Origin: Tumidithrix helvetica
GTDB taxonomy: Bacteria > Cyanobacteriota > Cyanobacteriia > Pseudanabaenales > Pseudanabaenaceae
Assembly: GCF_965232925.1 (NCBI RefSeq)
Contig: NZ_CBDDRA010000002.1
Coordinates: forward strand, 330,739-394,738
Reading direction: 5' to 3'
Length of the DNA: 64,000 nucleotides
Positions 36,465-46,822 of the stretch are shown piece after piece. Every line of letters begins with the position of its first letter. Positions within the stretch are counted from its first letter, which is position 1. The notes under the pieces are model-generated. The model was not told the origin of the DNA and ran no database searches. It was given only the letters and a program-made list of their open reading frames with translations. The translations under genes and the position numbers were made by a program.

Positions 36465-39029
36465 ATGGGAAAAAATACGCCATCACAAAATCTTTCTCCA
36501 GTAGCTCAAAGAAATCTGGCTCTGAGAAAGCAACAACTTGCAAAAAGCAAAAGTCTTAATGTTTCCGAGACTTCAAGGCAACAACTTCAAAAGGTAGATC
36601 GAGATCCAGCAGAAAAGACAAAACCCAGCCAAAATTCCATTCAGACCAAATTGAGTGTTGCGCTGGGAATCACGGGATTGCTCTCATTAATTGGTTTGGC
36701 TGTGGCGATCGCGATCGTCGATCGCAATTTGCGTACCCAGTTGATCAGTCAATCAAAGTCCGAACTTTCGGTGGTTGCTACCAACTACAACATCAAAGTC
36801 AATCAAATGGCTTTTGGCTCTAGAGGTCAATCTGAAAATACGGCAATTATTGCCGCAGCTTTGGCGAATAAATCGAACCCAACCGTTAAAGAGATCTTGG
36901 CAAATGAGGCTAACGTGCGCGAGATCGAATTTGCCACCCTAGTCAATCCCAATAAGCAAATTATTGAGTCGGCTTATACAAATCGTACTGGCAATGAATT
37001 CAATCCAAGCGGCTTAGTCACGCAGGCGATCGCCACGGGTAAGCAGGTGATTTCTACTGAAGTTTTGCCTTATGGGGATCTAGCGCTAGAAAGTCCTCAA
37101 TTAGCAGAGAAGTTGGGCAAAAGTGCCACCGACACGCCCAATTTTTTGGTGCGCTACGTGGTTACTCCCGTACGTTCTGGCGGTCAGATCGTGGGTGTCT
37201 TGATCTTTGGAGATGTAATTGCTCCGCCTAAAATCGCGATCGCCGATCGCAGCAATCAAACCTTAGAAAGTGGGTTAACCCTGATTACAGTAAAGAGTTC
37301 GCCCCTGCTTGGGCAAATTCGTCAAAATGGGCAGGTTCAACTCTTATCCAGTTTTTCCACCGATCTGATTAATAGGGCACTCACCCCAGTCAGTCCAACC
37401 AACATTGCAACTTGGCAAACCGCAGGAGGTGCGGCTTTTTCTCACTTGATTCCCAATGCATTGGTTTCTCAGGATGTAACTGTAGACGGTCAAATATTTA
37501 CGGTGACAGCTACGCCAGTTTTAAATGCTTCAGGTAAACCTGTAGGCGTGATGTTGCGCGGTACGAGCCACAGTCAGTTGAGTAGTTTGCTTTCTCAAGC
37601 GGTTCTGCTCATTGTAGGATTAGGTGCGTTTCTGGCGATCGCAGGTTCTTTAATTGGTGTGGCGATCGGACGCAGTATTAGCAAACCGATTAAAAAGCTA
37701 GAGGACGTCGCTCGCGAGTACGCTCGTGGCAATTTATCCGCAAAAGCCGATGTCAAATCGACGGACGAAATTGGCGTCTTGGCAACTGTATTTAACCAAA
37801 TGGCTGACAGTATCAACCAAAGAGAGCTAGAACAGCTTGAGATTCAATCAGAGACATCCTTGCAAAATTTCCAATTGCAGGAAGATGTAGCCCAGTTATT
37901 AGATATTGTCTCCGATCTAGAAATGGGGGATTTGACGGTGCAGGCAAAAGTCAGCGATCGCGAAACTGGGTTAATTGCCGACACGCTCAATCGCCTGATC
38001 GAGCAGTTGGGTGAAGTGATGTCCGCTGTGTTGCATACCGCACAGCAAGTAAACCAAGGGGCAGAGTTTTTAGAGAAGCAAGCGATCGTCGTTGCTCAAA
38101 ATGCTCAGCAAGAAGCGAGATCGGTCGCGGAGGTGCGAGAAGGGATTGATAATATGAACCAACAGGCGCAGAAAGCTTCTCAACAGGCAGTTTCAACCAA
38201 CCAAGCCGTACAGCTAGCCCAAATTGCTGTCACCAAAGGTCAACAAGAAATCGCCAGTTTGATTGCTTCGATCGATTCCCTGCAAGACGGCACCGTGCAA
38301 ATGGTAAAACGAATTAAAAATTTAGGCGAGTTTGTGGACTTAGCCAAGAAATTTGTACTCGATCAAAAGCGACTGGCATCCTTAACGCAGGTTCTAGCAA
38401 TGAATGCCTCTATGGTGGCAGCACGAGCCCTCGAACAAAGAGACCCCGATCAGTTTGCCAGTGTGGCAAGAGAATTTGAAGCGATCGCCAATCAAGTCAA
38501 TAATCTTGCAAACCAGACCAATCAAGGGCTGATCGTATTGCAACAGCGTACGGGTTTTGTCGAAGTCGTCGTATCGGGAATCGACCAAGATGTGCGAGAT
38601 GTTAGCGGTCTCGTAGAAGAATTTACCAATAGTATCGAGTTGTCCAGTCAATCCTTTAACAATATTAAATCTGCCACAGAGCAGGTAGCGGAGATCGGTC
38701 GCTCGGTAACCGAGTCATCTGCTTCAATTGCCCAAGCTGTCAAACTCAGTTTGAGTTCAATTCAAAATATTGCGGTTGTAGCAGAGCGATCGGCAAACCA
38801 AGCCCGATTTACCCGCGAGCAATCAGGTCAAATGGGAGAATTGGCAAGGCAGTTGCTGGAAAAAGTACAATTTTTCCGTTTGCCTCAACAACTTCAGCTT
38901 CAGCCTAGCAATCCGCAACTGGAGGCAGTTGACACCAAATTTATTCCAGTCGGTTACATAGATCGCAAGGATGAGAATGATTACGCCATAGAAGATGTAT
39001 CGATCTTGACTGGTAAGAATCGTAACTGA
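36465..39029 (+). CDS. Methyl-accepting chemotaxis protein, PilJ-like
   Basis: An 854-residue receptor. TM1 lies at about 64-90, an extracytoplasmic sensor of about 280 residues follows ('EIEFATLVNPNKQIIESAYTNRTG'), and TM2 at about 374-405 leads into HAMP ('SKPIKKLEDVAREYARGNLSAKADVKSTDEIGVLATVFNQM'). The signalling domain covers about 470-820, with 'LTQVLAMNASMVAARALEQRDPDQFASVAREFEAIANQVNNLANQTNQGL'. The C-terminal domain is clearly paralogous to that of the preceding receptor, but this protein lacks the acidic tail. It should form a signalling array with the CheW and CheA of this cluster. Confidence 0.93.
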   Translation: MGKNTPSQNLSPVAQRNLALRKQQLAKSKSLNVSETSRQQLQKVDRDPAEKTKPSQNSIQTKLSVALGITGLLSLIGLAVAIAIVDRNLRTQLISQSKSELSVVATNYNIKVNQMAFGSRGQSENTAIIAAALANKSNPTVKEILANEANVREIEFATLVNPNKQIIESAYTNRTGNEFNPSGLVTQAIATGKQVISTEVLPYGDLALESPQLAEKLGKSATDTPNFLVRYVVTPVRSGGQIVGVLIFGDVIAPPKIAIADRSNQTLESGLTLITVKSSPLLGQIRQNGQVQLLSSFSTDLINRALTPVSPTNIATWQTAGGAAFSHLIPNALVSQDVTVDGQIFTVTATPVLNASGKPVGVMLRGTSHSQLSSLLSQAVLLIVGLGAFLAIAGSLIGVAIGRSISKPIKKLEDVAREYARGNLSAKADVKSTDEIGVLATVFNQMADSINQRELEQLEIQSETSLQNFQLQEDVAQLLDIVSDLEMGDLTVQAKVSDRETGLIADTLNRLIEQLGEVMSAVLHTAQQVNQGAEFLEKQAIVVAQNAQQEARSVAEVREGIDNMNQQAQKASQQAVSTNQAVQLAQIAVTKGQQEIASLIASIDSLQDGTVQMVKRIKNLGEFVDLAKKFVLDQKRLASLTQVLAMNASMVAARALEQRDPDQFASVAREFEAIANQVNNLANQTNQGLIVLQQRTGFVEVVVSGIDQDVRDVSGLVEEFTNSIELSSQSFNNIKSATEQVAEIGRSVTESSASIAQAVKLSLSSIQNIAVVAERSANQARFTREQSGQMGELARQLLEKVQFFRLPQQLQLQPSNPQLEAVDTKFIPVGYIDRKDENDYAIEDVSILTGKNRN

Positions 39030-39074
39030 AGAGGATACTAGAAACAATTCTCTAGCTAGATAGAAACCGATCAA

Positions 39075-42000
39075 ATGTCCAATTCTAATTTTGACATCCA
39101 ACACCTACAACAGGAACTGCTCGATCTATTTGAGTTAGACACTGAAAAGTACTTACAGCTCTACGAAGAAAAAGTACAACAGCTAAATGCCGAATCATGG
39201 AAAGATGACATTCAGCAAATCTATCGTTGCGTGCATACGATCAAAGGTGGAGCTGTCACCGTGGGAGCCGAACCACTTGTACAAGTTGCCGCTGTTTTAG
39301 AAGATCTACTCTCCGATCTGCGCTACATCGATCTGGCACCACCTCTACAAGATGGCAAACTCAAGCAAATTCTCACAGAATCGGGCGAACTTCTGGTTGG
39401 GAGCATTCGGATTTTAGAAGTCCCCTCAGCCTCGATCGCAAGGATTCAAGACCTACGCACAGAGGTACAAGCCAGATTCTTACCTGAGTGGAATGAATAT
39501 AGCCAACTCCATCAAGAATTTGCCGAGCAGGGCTTTGCTTTAATGGTGCTTGACTTAGAGATGGGGCTAGAAATGCTTACCCTAGACAGTCAAATCCCCA
39601 ATTCTACAATCGAGATCGCGCGGCAAACGATCCAGCAGCTTCAAGAAATAGGGGTCGATTTAAGGTTAGGGAAAGACTGGGATGAGACGATCGCGCAAAG
39701 TAAATTACTCTTCGAGCATGTCAAAGCCGATTACTGGTTGGCGCATTGGGCGAACTATCTGAAATCGCTCAAAGAATGTGCTAAACATGGCGGAATTGTC
39801 ACGAAGCGATCGCCGGTTCCATATATCATTCCCGAGCATTCAGCGATCTCTTTGCCAAAACAGGAAACAGCAAAGCAGGAAATCCCTAACGCCATTCAGT
39901 TAGATACCAGTAAAGGCTCAGACCCAGTTCCGTTCGCCAAGATGAATTCTGAGCAGCCCGATCGCCCCGAAAACAACACTACAACCGATTCCCTTGAGCA
40001 AGAACTGCTGGATCTCTTTTATCTAGATACGCAAAAAGATCTGCAACTGTATGTGGATACAGTCGCGCAGCTCAATGCAGCATCATGGACGCAAGATATT
40101 CAACAGCTTTATCGTTCGGTACACACGATCAAAGGTGGATCGGTGACCGTAGGCGCAGAGAGAATCTTAGAGATTGCCACCGTGCTTGAAGATTTGCTCT
40201 CCGATCTGCGTCATCTAGAAATAGCCCCTTCTCTTACCGATGGAAAGCTCCAACAAATTCTGAACGAAACAGGAGAATTACTGATTGGTAGCCTCCAATC
40301 AACCGATGCCCATAGTTCCTCCAATGCAATTCAGCGCATTCAGTTGCTCCATGAAGGCATTAAGCAAGACTATCTCAGCGAATGGAACGAACAAAAACAA
40401 CTGTATCGAGAATTTGCCGAGCAAGGCTTCGATCTGGTGGTTCTAGAGCTAGAGATGGCGATCGAGCAGTTGCCAGCTTCAGGGAATGTCCCCTTGGATA
40501 CTATAGAAACTGCCCAGCAAACCCTGGCGCAATTGGCAGAAATTGGCACGGATTTGGGTTTTGCTGCGGAATGGCAAGATCGGCTCTTGCCCCAAGGTCA
40601 AACACTAATTGCTAATTCCGACGCTGCCGTTTGGGTAGAACAGTGGATGCCTTACCTGCGATCGCTCAAAGCTGCAGCCAAATTGGGCGGATATTCGCCT
40701 AAACCTCCAAGCCAAGTTGCCGAACCTGTTGTCGTAAAAACGCCAAAGCCCCAAGAATCCACTCCCTCCACCTCGCCAGCTTTACCCTCGAAAGAAACCA
40801 GAGCACCTGAGAAAAAAGCACCTGCTGCGATCGTGGCAACTTCAACCGCAAATATTCAAATCCCAGTTCCCCTCGAACGCTTAGATCGCTCTTCTCAGCA
40901 TCTGATCGAAACCCTGATGGCAGCCCGTGCCACGCAAGGTTTTTATCAATCTGTGCAAACCAACCTGATGCCGCTTGTTGCCCTTGCCCAAGATAGCGTG
41001 CAGTACATCGGTCAATTGCGAGATGTACAGGATGACTACGCCCTTTCTGAGGCATCCAATTCACAAGATGGACTGAAAGTAGAACGCTATCGCCAAGGTT
41101 ATCTAGCCATCAATCGACTGTTAGAAATCAGTTTGCGGTTGATCGAGCTAGGGGCAGAAACGGGTGAAGCTTCTAGACGCACCGCCGAAAGCCTCCAAAA
41201 ACTCGATGTCAGTTTGCGCAGTTTACAGCAAACCCTTGAAGAGAGCCGTCTACTCCCCTTTGAAGCGCTAAGTTTTCGTGCAAGAGGAATTTTACGCGAC
41301 TTAACCACGCGGATTGGCAAGCCAGCTCAAATGTCCGTGCGTGGCGAAAAATTGGAGTTAGATGCGGGTACGCTTCGCAATCTCGAACCAATTTTATTGC
41401 ATCTGATTCGGAATGCCTACGATCATGGGTTAGAGGATCGCGACGATCGCAAAAGCAAAGGAAAACCCGAACAGGGCAACATCGAAATCTCTTTGCTCCG
41501 TCGCGGGAATGTGTTTCTCTTAGAAGTTAAAGATGATGGTAAGGGAATTGACCCTGCCAAGATTCGCAATATTGCCCAAGCGAACGGTTTGTCTCTGACC
41601 GATACGAGTACCTCAGCGCGATTGCTGGATGTGATTTGTCAACCAGGCTTTACCTCCGCTCAAACAATTACCGATATTTCTGGGCGCGGCGTAGGAATGG
41701 ATGTGGTAGCCAGCCAAGTTACAACGCTGGGTGGACAGTTGCGGCTGCATTCTGAGATCGACGTGGGCACTACCTTCACGCTCCAAATTCCTGTGCCCCA
41801 GCTCTTTGTGCGCTGTATGCTCTTACAAGCAGGCGATCGCATATTTGCCATTCCCACGGCCGAAGTTTTCACAACCATGCTGCTAGGCGACCTACTCTGG
41901 AAACAGGTCGATCCCCAAGACAACCACCCCTACAACTTCATCATTTCAGAAAATACAGGTGAAATCCCTGCCCTCGACCTATCTCAATATTGGCATAGTA

Positions 42001-42707
42001 GTACTGCTGGACGACCTGTGTTACCAAACGCGATCGCAGTGCGCGCCAAACGTTTAGAAAGCGATCGGGGAGTTTGGTTAGTAGCAGATAACCTGATGGG
42101 GCAAAGCGATCTGTTGGTCAATCCCCTGCCTCACCCCCTGATTGCACCCGCAGGGATCGTCGGTGTAAGCCTGACATCTGAAGGGAAACTCATTCCTGTA
42201 ATTGATGCCCTATCTCTGATTGATGCCTTGCTGCTCGAATCTCATTCAGGTGAGTCCACAAGTATGCGCATAGATAGCCCCATGCAGGCAATTTCAGGGA
42301 CTACCAGCGAACTAATTGCCCGACAGATAGTCGTGGTTGATGATGCAGCGCTGATGCGCAGGCGCATTGAGAGCAGCCTGAGTTCGCAAGGCTATAACGT
42401 TCGCACCTGTAGTGATGGGCAAGAGGCTTGGGAATGGTTACAAGCGCAGGTTCAGCCATCGATTTTGATTACGGATATTGAGATGCCTAGAATGGATGGC
42501 TTTACCTTGATCGATCGCTGCCGTCAAGCTGGCATGGATATGCCGATTTTGGTGATTTCATCGCGCTTAGCTGAAGAATGGTCTAGGGAAACGCAACGTC
42601 TCGGAGCAACGGACTATCTCACCAAAGGCTTTACGACAGCTGAGCTTTTACAAAAAGTAGAATCGTTACTAGAACAAGCTGGTAGTCGCCAACCTTTAGG
42701 GGTGTGA
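39075..42707 (+). CDS. CheA-type hybrid histidine kinase with two Hpt domains
   Basis: A 1210-residue kinase. Two Hpt domains have their phosphorylation His at 54 ('RCVHTIKGG') and 350 ('SVHTIKGG'). Dimerisation follows, then an ATPase core from about 770 with the N-box 'HLIRNAYDHGLEDR', G1 'VKDDGKGIDP' and G2 'GRGVGMDVV'. A CheW-like domain runs from about 900 to 1065, and a C-terminal receiver from about 1085 to 1203 has its Asp at 1134 ('ITDIEMPRMDGF'). This is the PixL/PilL layout with a duplicated Hpt. It completes the cluster and should phosphorylate CheY and the PatA-like proteins. Confidence 0.95.
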   Translation: MSNSNFDIQHLQQELLDLFELDTEKYLQLYEEKVQQLNAESWKDDIQQIYRCVHTIKGGAVTVGAEPLVQVAAVLEDLLSDLRYIDLAPPLQDGKLKQILTESGELLVGSIRILEVPSASIARIQDLRTEVQARFLPEWNEYSQLHQEFAEQGFALMVLDLEMGLEMLTLDSQIPNSTIEIARQTIQQLQEIGVDLRLGKDWDETIAQSKLLFEHVKADYWLAHWANYLKSLKECAKHGGIVTKRSPVPYIIPEHSAISLPKQETAKQEIPNAIQLDTSKGSDPVPFAKMNSEQPDRPENNTTTDSLEQELLDLFYLDTQKDLQLYVDTVAQLNAASWTQDIQQLYRSVHTIKGGSVTVGAERILEIATVLEDLLSDLRHLEIAPSLTDGKLQQILNETGELLIGSLQSTDAHSSSNAIQRIQLLHEGIKQDYLSEWNEQKQLYREFAEQGFDLVVLELEMAIEQLPASGNVPLDTIETAQQTLAQLAEIGTDLGFAAEWQDRLLPQGQTLIANSDAAVWVEQWMPYLRSLKAAAKLGGYSPKPPSQVAEPVVVKTPKPQESTPSTSPALPSKETRAPEKKAPAAIVATSTANIQIPVPLERLDRSSQHLIETLMAARATQGFYQSVQTNLMPLVALAQDSVQYIGQLRDVQDDYALSEASNSQDGLKVERYRQGYLAINRLLEISLRLIELGAETGEASRRTAESLQKLDVSLRSLQQTLEESRLLPFEALSFRARGILRDLTTRIGKPAQMSVRGEKLELDAGTLRNLEPILLHLIRNAYDHGLEDRDDRKSKGKPEQGNIEISLLRRGNVFLLEVKDDGKGIDPAKIRNIAQANGLSLTDTSTSARLLDVICQPGFTSAQTITDISGRGVGMDVVASQVTTLGGQLRLHSEIDVGTTFTLQIPVPQLFVRCMLLQAGDRIFAIPTAEVFTTMLLGDLLWKQVDPQDNHPYNFIISENTGEIPALDLSQYWHSSTAGRPVLPNAIAVRAKRLESDRGVWLVADNLMGQSDLLVNPLPHPLIAPAGIVGVSLTSEGKLIPVIDALSLIDALLLESHSGESTSMRIDSPMQAISGTTSELIARQIVVVDDAALMRRRIESSLSSQGYNVRTCSDGQEAWEWLQAQVQPSILITDIEMPRMDGFTLIDRCRQAGMDMPILVISSRLAEEWSRETQRLGATDYLTKGFTTAELLQKVESLLEQAGSRQPLGV

Positions 42708-42881
42708 GCTTTGTAATTTCTAGATCGGTGGGAACAAAATCTAGTCTTCTGTCGGTCGGTAGTAATCAGCCAAATTATTGTGAAGGGATCTTGTCTCATT
42801 TCAAGATATGCATAAGGATGATTTCAAGGTAAGTTGGCGATCGCGTGTGATTTGTAGAAAAACGAAGGATGGGACAACCAC

Positions 42882-44459
42882 ATGAAGCTGCGTAAATTCA
42901 TGCTTTTTTTTGGGCTGGGGACAACAGGGTCGATCGCAGGAAAAATATTACTCAAATTTTCTTTATTTACGTTACTCCTTAGTATTTTTGCAGCGACTAC
43001 GATTTATGCGCAGTCGCAAATCTTTGGGGTTCCCGGTCGCAATGGCATGGATGGTCGAAGTGGGCGCAACGGGCTGAATGGACAGGAGCAAATCATCAGG
43101 GCAGGAAACCAAGCGATCGCCTATGACCTATCTGGGGGTGAAGGCGATGATGGCGAAAATGCATCACTGGGCGAAAATGCCACCCAATGCCAGCAGCCGC
43201 AACCTGAGTTCAGCATCATGGGCGCACAGGGTGGGAATGGCGGTAACGGGGGAAGTGGCGGCAATGGTGGGAACGGCGGCAACGCTACGATCTATTTTGA
43301 CGAAATTTCCCAGCTAAAAAATGTTCTGCTTAAAAATAATGGCGGTCGTCCCAGACGCGGCGGCTTGGGCGCACAGGGGGGCAATGGCTGCACTTGTCAA
43401 CAGTCCTCATGGGAAGTTACTTACTGCATATGGGAATTGCGATCGCAACCGATTAAAGATGAAAAACAACCTTGGCAAGCCATTCGCCAAAGAACTACTC
43501 TTTGTTCGGGGATTCCTTTTTTAGGCGACAACGAGCCTAGCAGACCCAGCCATGTAGGCTCCGATAATAATTATCGCTATCGTTGGCACTATATTGGGGT
43601 AGATCGCCGCGATCGCCACACCTGTAAGAATGGTAGCCAAGGTCAGAATGGCAGAAACGGAAGTGATGGAACTCCTGGTGCCTATGGTCGTGTTTGGTTA
43701 GTTCAGGGAACCACGATTCCCACAGAGAAGCTCACCCACAGTGAAAAGGTGTCTACACTATCAGGAAAAACCATCCCGTTCGTTAAAAACAACTGGTTAG
43801 ATAAAAATGGGCTGGGGCAACTCCTAGCGTCGGGCTCAAATGCGAGCGATGCCTACGCATTACTTGATACCAAACGGCGATCGCTCAAAGTCGTCTGGGC
43901 AACCGAAAAGAGTTTCACCGATCTTGGCGATCCTGAGATCGAGTCTACGATTGTAGCTTCGGGAATGCTAAACCTCACGATTCCTGGTACATTGGAATCA
44001 GATGTGGATATCCAAAAAGATATAACCATTGTAAAGATCGCGAATGGAATTCATCCAAATCGACTGCGGCAATTTCAATTTAAGGGATTCTATCTTTTCA
44101 AAGATCCCAGCAAAATCTACTTGGAAGATCGAGGAAACCTCTTAAATGAGTTGAAGCAAGTCAAGGTTACGGTGAGCCTCTACGATCGCAATGGCAAGCA
44201 AATAGGGAATAAGCTTAAAGAACGGGTCTATGCGATCGCACCCAGAGTAGATCCGCCCCAAGGAGTTTCCATTGCGAATAATTCCTATACCCTCGACTTT
44301 GGTGACGCTTTTAGTCCTCTGCTTAAACCAGACAAACCAATGGCTTACCTAATTTCCATCGATCAAACCACAAGAGCTGGAGCCACCTATAATTCTGGAA
44401 TGCAAGTAAAATTTGTGGTTGGTAAAATCAACACCAATCCAGAAGTTGAGCGCTTCTAA
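42882..44459 (+). CDS. Secreted collagen-like glycine-rich protein
   Basis: A 525-residue protein. A hydrophobic export segment at about 25-43 ends 'IYAQS'. Right after it come six Gly-X-Y triplets ('GVPGRNGMDGRSGRNGLNG'); a Gly/Asn-rich block 'GGNGGNGGSGGNGGNGGNA' follows near 120-136, and a second collagen-like run 'GSQGQNGRNGSDGTPGAYG' near 250-268. Between and after lie non-repetitive, Cys-containing sections and a C-terminal beta-rich domain of about 250 residues that I do not recognise. It probably acts at the cell surface. AAGGA lies upstream of the ATG. The MscS gene follows, but 180 bp away. Confidence 0.72.
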   Translation: MKLRKFMLFFGLGTTGSIAGKILLKFSLFTLLLSIFAATTIYAQSQIFGVPGRNGMDGRSGRNGLNGQEQIIRAGNQAIAYDLSGGEGDDGENASLGENATQCQQPQPEFSIMGAQGGNGGNGGSGGNGGNGGNATIYFDEISQLKNVLLKNNGGRPRRGGLGAQGGNGCTCQQSSWEVTYCIWELRSQPIKDEKQPWQAIRQRTTLCSGIPFLGDNEPSRPSHVGSDNNYRYRWHYIGVDRRDRHTCKNGSQGQNGRNGSDGTPGAYGRVWLVQGTTIPTEKLTHSEKVSTLSGKTIPFVKNNWLDKNGLGQLLASGSNASDAYALLDTKRRSLKVVWATEKSFTDLGDPEIESTIVASGMLNLTIPGTLESDVDIQKDITIVKIANGIHPNRLRQFQFKGFYLFKDPSKIYLEDRGNLLNELKQVKVTVSLYDRNGKQIGNKLKERVYAIAPRVDPPQGVSIANNSYTLDFGDAFSPLLKPDKPMAYLISIDQTTRAGATYNSGMQVKFVVGKINTNPEVERF

Positions 44460-44637
44460 TTGCATAATGTTACCATCAGACACAAGTGAATGGATTGGTG
44501 GAGAGGTAGTTACTCAAGAAGGAAAGATCCTTTACTCACCGCGCCTAAAAAATGGACTTTTAGATTTTCCTGTGCCATCAGGTATATGATACTTGCATCC
44601 ACCTTTCAAGGAACAGGGCGGTTGCAAGGAGGATTTT

Positions 44638-46491
44638 ATGGGACAAATTTTTTCACGAGTAAGGTATTTTCTAATCTGGGTATTCGTGGGTTTCTTGATA
44701 GTTCTTGGTTTAACTGTTTGGAGTCCGATCGCGTTCGGTCAGATGCCAACATTGCCCCAGTCAAATACACCTCAACTCCCGATGGGCGTGACTCGACAAG
44801 GATTGCTAGAGGTGACCGATGTAAAATTGGATGGGAAAGAAGTGTTGAAAATTGCTTCCCCCGCAGTCTTCAACCGTAATGAATTGGGCAATCAGATTCC
44901 CGTCGAGGTGAGGGCGCATCAAATCGAAGCCAATCTAGAGCAAATCCTAAAATCCAATCAATCTTCAGCCCTTGATTCATTGGGAAAACGGTCGATATCT
45001 CTCGACTCCCTAGGGGAACGTCCCACCCCTCTCGATCCAGACACCATTCAGGTGTTTAGCGAAACGCTCAATCAGCAACCGCTTTTGTTTGCGAAAGATG
45101 CGAGTCTAGCGGAACCAAGGGTGTTATTGACGGTCACGGATACAGACGCTCAGTACTATGCTACAACGAAGGAACTCTTAGCCGCGCGTTGGCAAAAATC
45201 ACTAGAGAAAGAATTACAACAGGCTTTGGAACTGCGCAAACCAGAAGCATTTAAACAGCAAATTAGCGATGCCGTCAAAATCTCGATCGCGACGATCGCT
45301 TCCAGTATTTTGCTATGGATAATTTGGAGGGGATTGGGATGGCGAGAAGAAATATTGACGAAGCATTTAGAAAGTCACGCGATCGCACAGGTCAGCGATG
45401 AAACACTCGCGAGTAAAGCAGTTCATGAGTATAAACTTCAGTTATTAGAGAACTTACGGCAACAATTTAGCAGTCAAATCAACATTCAGCGGCGCTTGCA
45501 AATCGTGGGACTCCTGCGGTGGTTGGTATTTTGGGCAATAGTATTTGTTTGGGTTTGTGGCATTGCCGCAGCTCTATATCAGTTTCCCCAGACCCGTCCC
45601 TTTGCACTGGGCGTCGTGTCTACCCCCATTTTGATTTTGATCGTCTGGTTTGTCACGGGCTTCACCAACCGCTTGACGAATCTAGCGATCGACGGGCTGC
45701 TGCAAATCTGGGAAAAAAACACCCTAACGATTGAGAACTCCCAAAGGCGATCGCAGCGTCTGGCAACGACCGTAAATGCCTTGAAGGGAATGAAAACGGT
45801 CTTGATTTACTGCTTTGCGGTTGTTTGGGTTTTGCAATTTCTCAATATTGCGCCGATCTCCTTACTGGCATTCGGAACCTTGCTGGCTTTAGCGGTCTCC
45901 TTTGGGGTACAGAACTTGATCAAAGATTTAGTGAATGGCTTAATGATTTTGATGGAAGATCAGTACGCTGTTGGAGACTATATCGTTATTGGTTCAGCGA
46001 GTGGGATTGTGGAAAATGTTAACCTGCGCATTACCCAGATCCGATCGGGTGATGGGCGATTGATCACGCTACCCAATAGCCTGATCGCCCAAGTTGACAA
46101 TTTGACCAGCACTTGGTCGCGCAGTGATTTCTCGGTGGAGGTTGCCTACGATACGGATGTCGATAAAGCACTGGCAATTGTATTGCAAGAGGCAAGGCAA
46201 TTAGCCAACGATCCAGCATGGGAACCCCAAATCCTCGATGTTGGCGAAGTTTTTGGCATAGAGAAAATTTCCCATGCAGGGATTGAAATCAAAATATGGA
46301 TTAAAACGCTTCCTCTAAAACAGTTTGATGTAGCGCGGGAGTTGCGCCGTCGCCTCAAAATCGCCTTCGATCTGCAAGGCATTCAAATCGGAATTCCACA
46401 ACAGATGTGGGTAGAGCCTTCTCGCGATGCGATCGACGATCTTCCTCAAAATGCCCCACACCCAATACCAACCCCCAAAGATCCTACATAA
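44638..46491 (+). CDS. MscS-family mechanosensitive channel
   Basis: A 617-residue channel. The first 33 residues are a signal sequence or first helix ('WVFVGFLIVLGLTVWSPIAFGQ'), a periplasmic section of about 170 residues follows, then four to five membrane helices. The pore helix and MscS beta domain read 'FGTLLALAVSFGVQNLIKDLVNGLMIL', 'YAVGDYIVIGSASGIVENVNLRITQIRSGDGRLITLPNSLIAQVDNLT', with the usual C-terminal alpha/beta domain. The ATG at 44638 has AAGGAGG upstream and is preferred to a TTG 15 codons before. It acts in osmotic down-shock in the inner membrane. Long MscS proteins of this kind resemble YbiO. Confidence 0.93.
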   Translation: MGQIFSRVRYFLIWVFVGFLIVLGLTVWSPIAFGQMPTLPQSNTPQLPMGVTRQGLLEVTDVKLDGKEVLKIASPAVFNRNELGNQIPVEVRAHQIEANLEQILKSNQSSALDSLGKRSISLDSLGERPTPLDPDTIQVFSETLNQQPLLFAKDASLAEPRVLLTVTDTDAQYYATTKELLAARWQKSLEKELQQALELRKPEAFKQQISDAVKISIATIASSILLWIIWRGLGWREEILTKHLESHAIAQVSDETLASKAVHEYKLQLLENLRQQFSSQINIQRRLQIVGLLRWLVFWAIVFVWVCGIAAALYQFPQTRPFALGVVSTPILILIVWFVTGFTNRLTNLAIDGLLQIWEKNTLTIENSQRRSQRLATTVNALKGMKTVLIYCFAVVWVLQFLNIAPISLLAFGTLLALAVSFGVQNLIKDLVNGLMILMEDQYAVGDYIVIGSASGIVENVNLRITQIRSGDGRLITLPNSLIAQVDNLTSTWSRSDFSVEVAYDTDVDKALAIVLQEARQLANDPAWEPQILDVGEVFGIEKISHAGIEIKIWIKTLPLKQFDVARELRRRLKIAFDLQGIQIGIPQQMWVEPSRDAIDDLPQNAPHPIPTPKDPT

Positions 46492-46822
46492 CCTACTCAA
46501 AATTCTATCCTTTCGATAGGTTTGTGACATTAGCAAGATCTTTGCCTCTATTCGCGTTAAACTAAGAAAAGAGTTGGTTTCAGCCCTTTATCATTGGGAT
46601 AAGAATTCCTAAGATTCTCGATCTTGGTTAATTCCTCCCGTCTCTCCATCATCCCAAATTCGCCTAGATAAATTCTACCTATCCAGACAATTAGGGCGAG
46701 CACGGGGGGGCATCGCCCCTACCTAATTTTCATAGGGCAGTGGATGATACATGCCTTCCATCGCCCATACGCCCAGTGTTTCGTCCTACAATCCTTATTC
46801 CGAATTCAAGTCAAGCAAAGTC
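46492..46822. other. Intergenic region before the META-domain gene
   Basis: About 330 bp. A short CTATC/GATAG hairpin at 46507-46521 just after the MscS stop could be a weak terminator. A GC-rich stretch near 46690-46720 (GGGCGAGCACGGGGGGGCAT) resembles the fragments of dispersed repeats often seen in cyanobacteria. Nothing else recognised. Confidence 0.45.
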
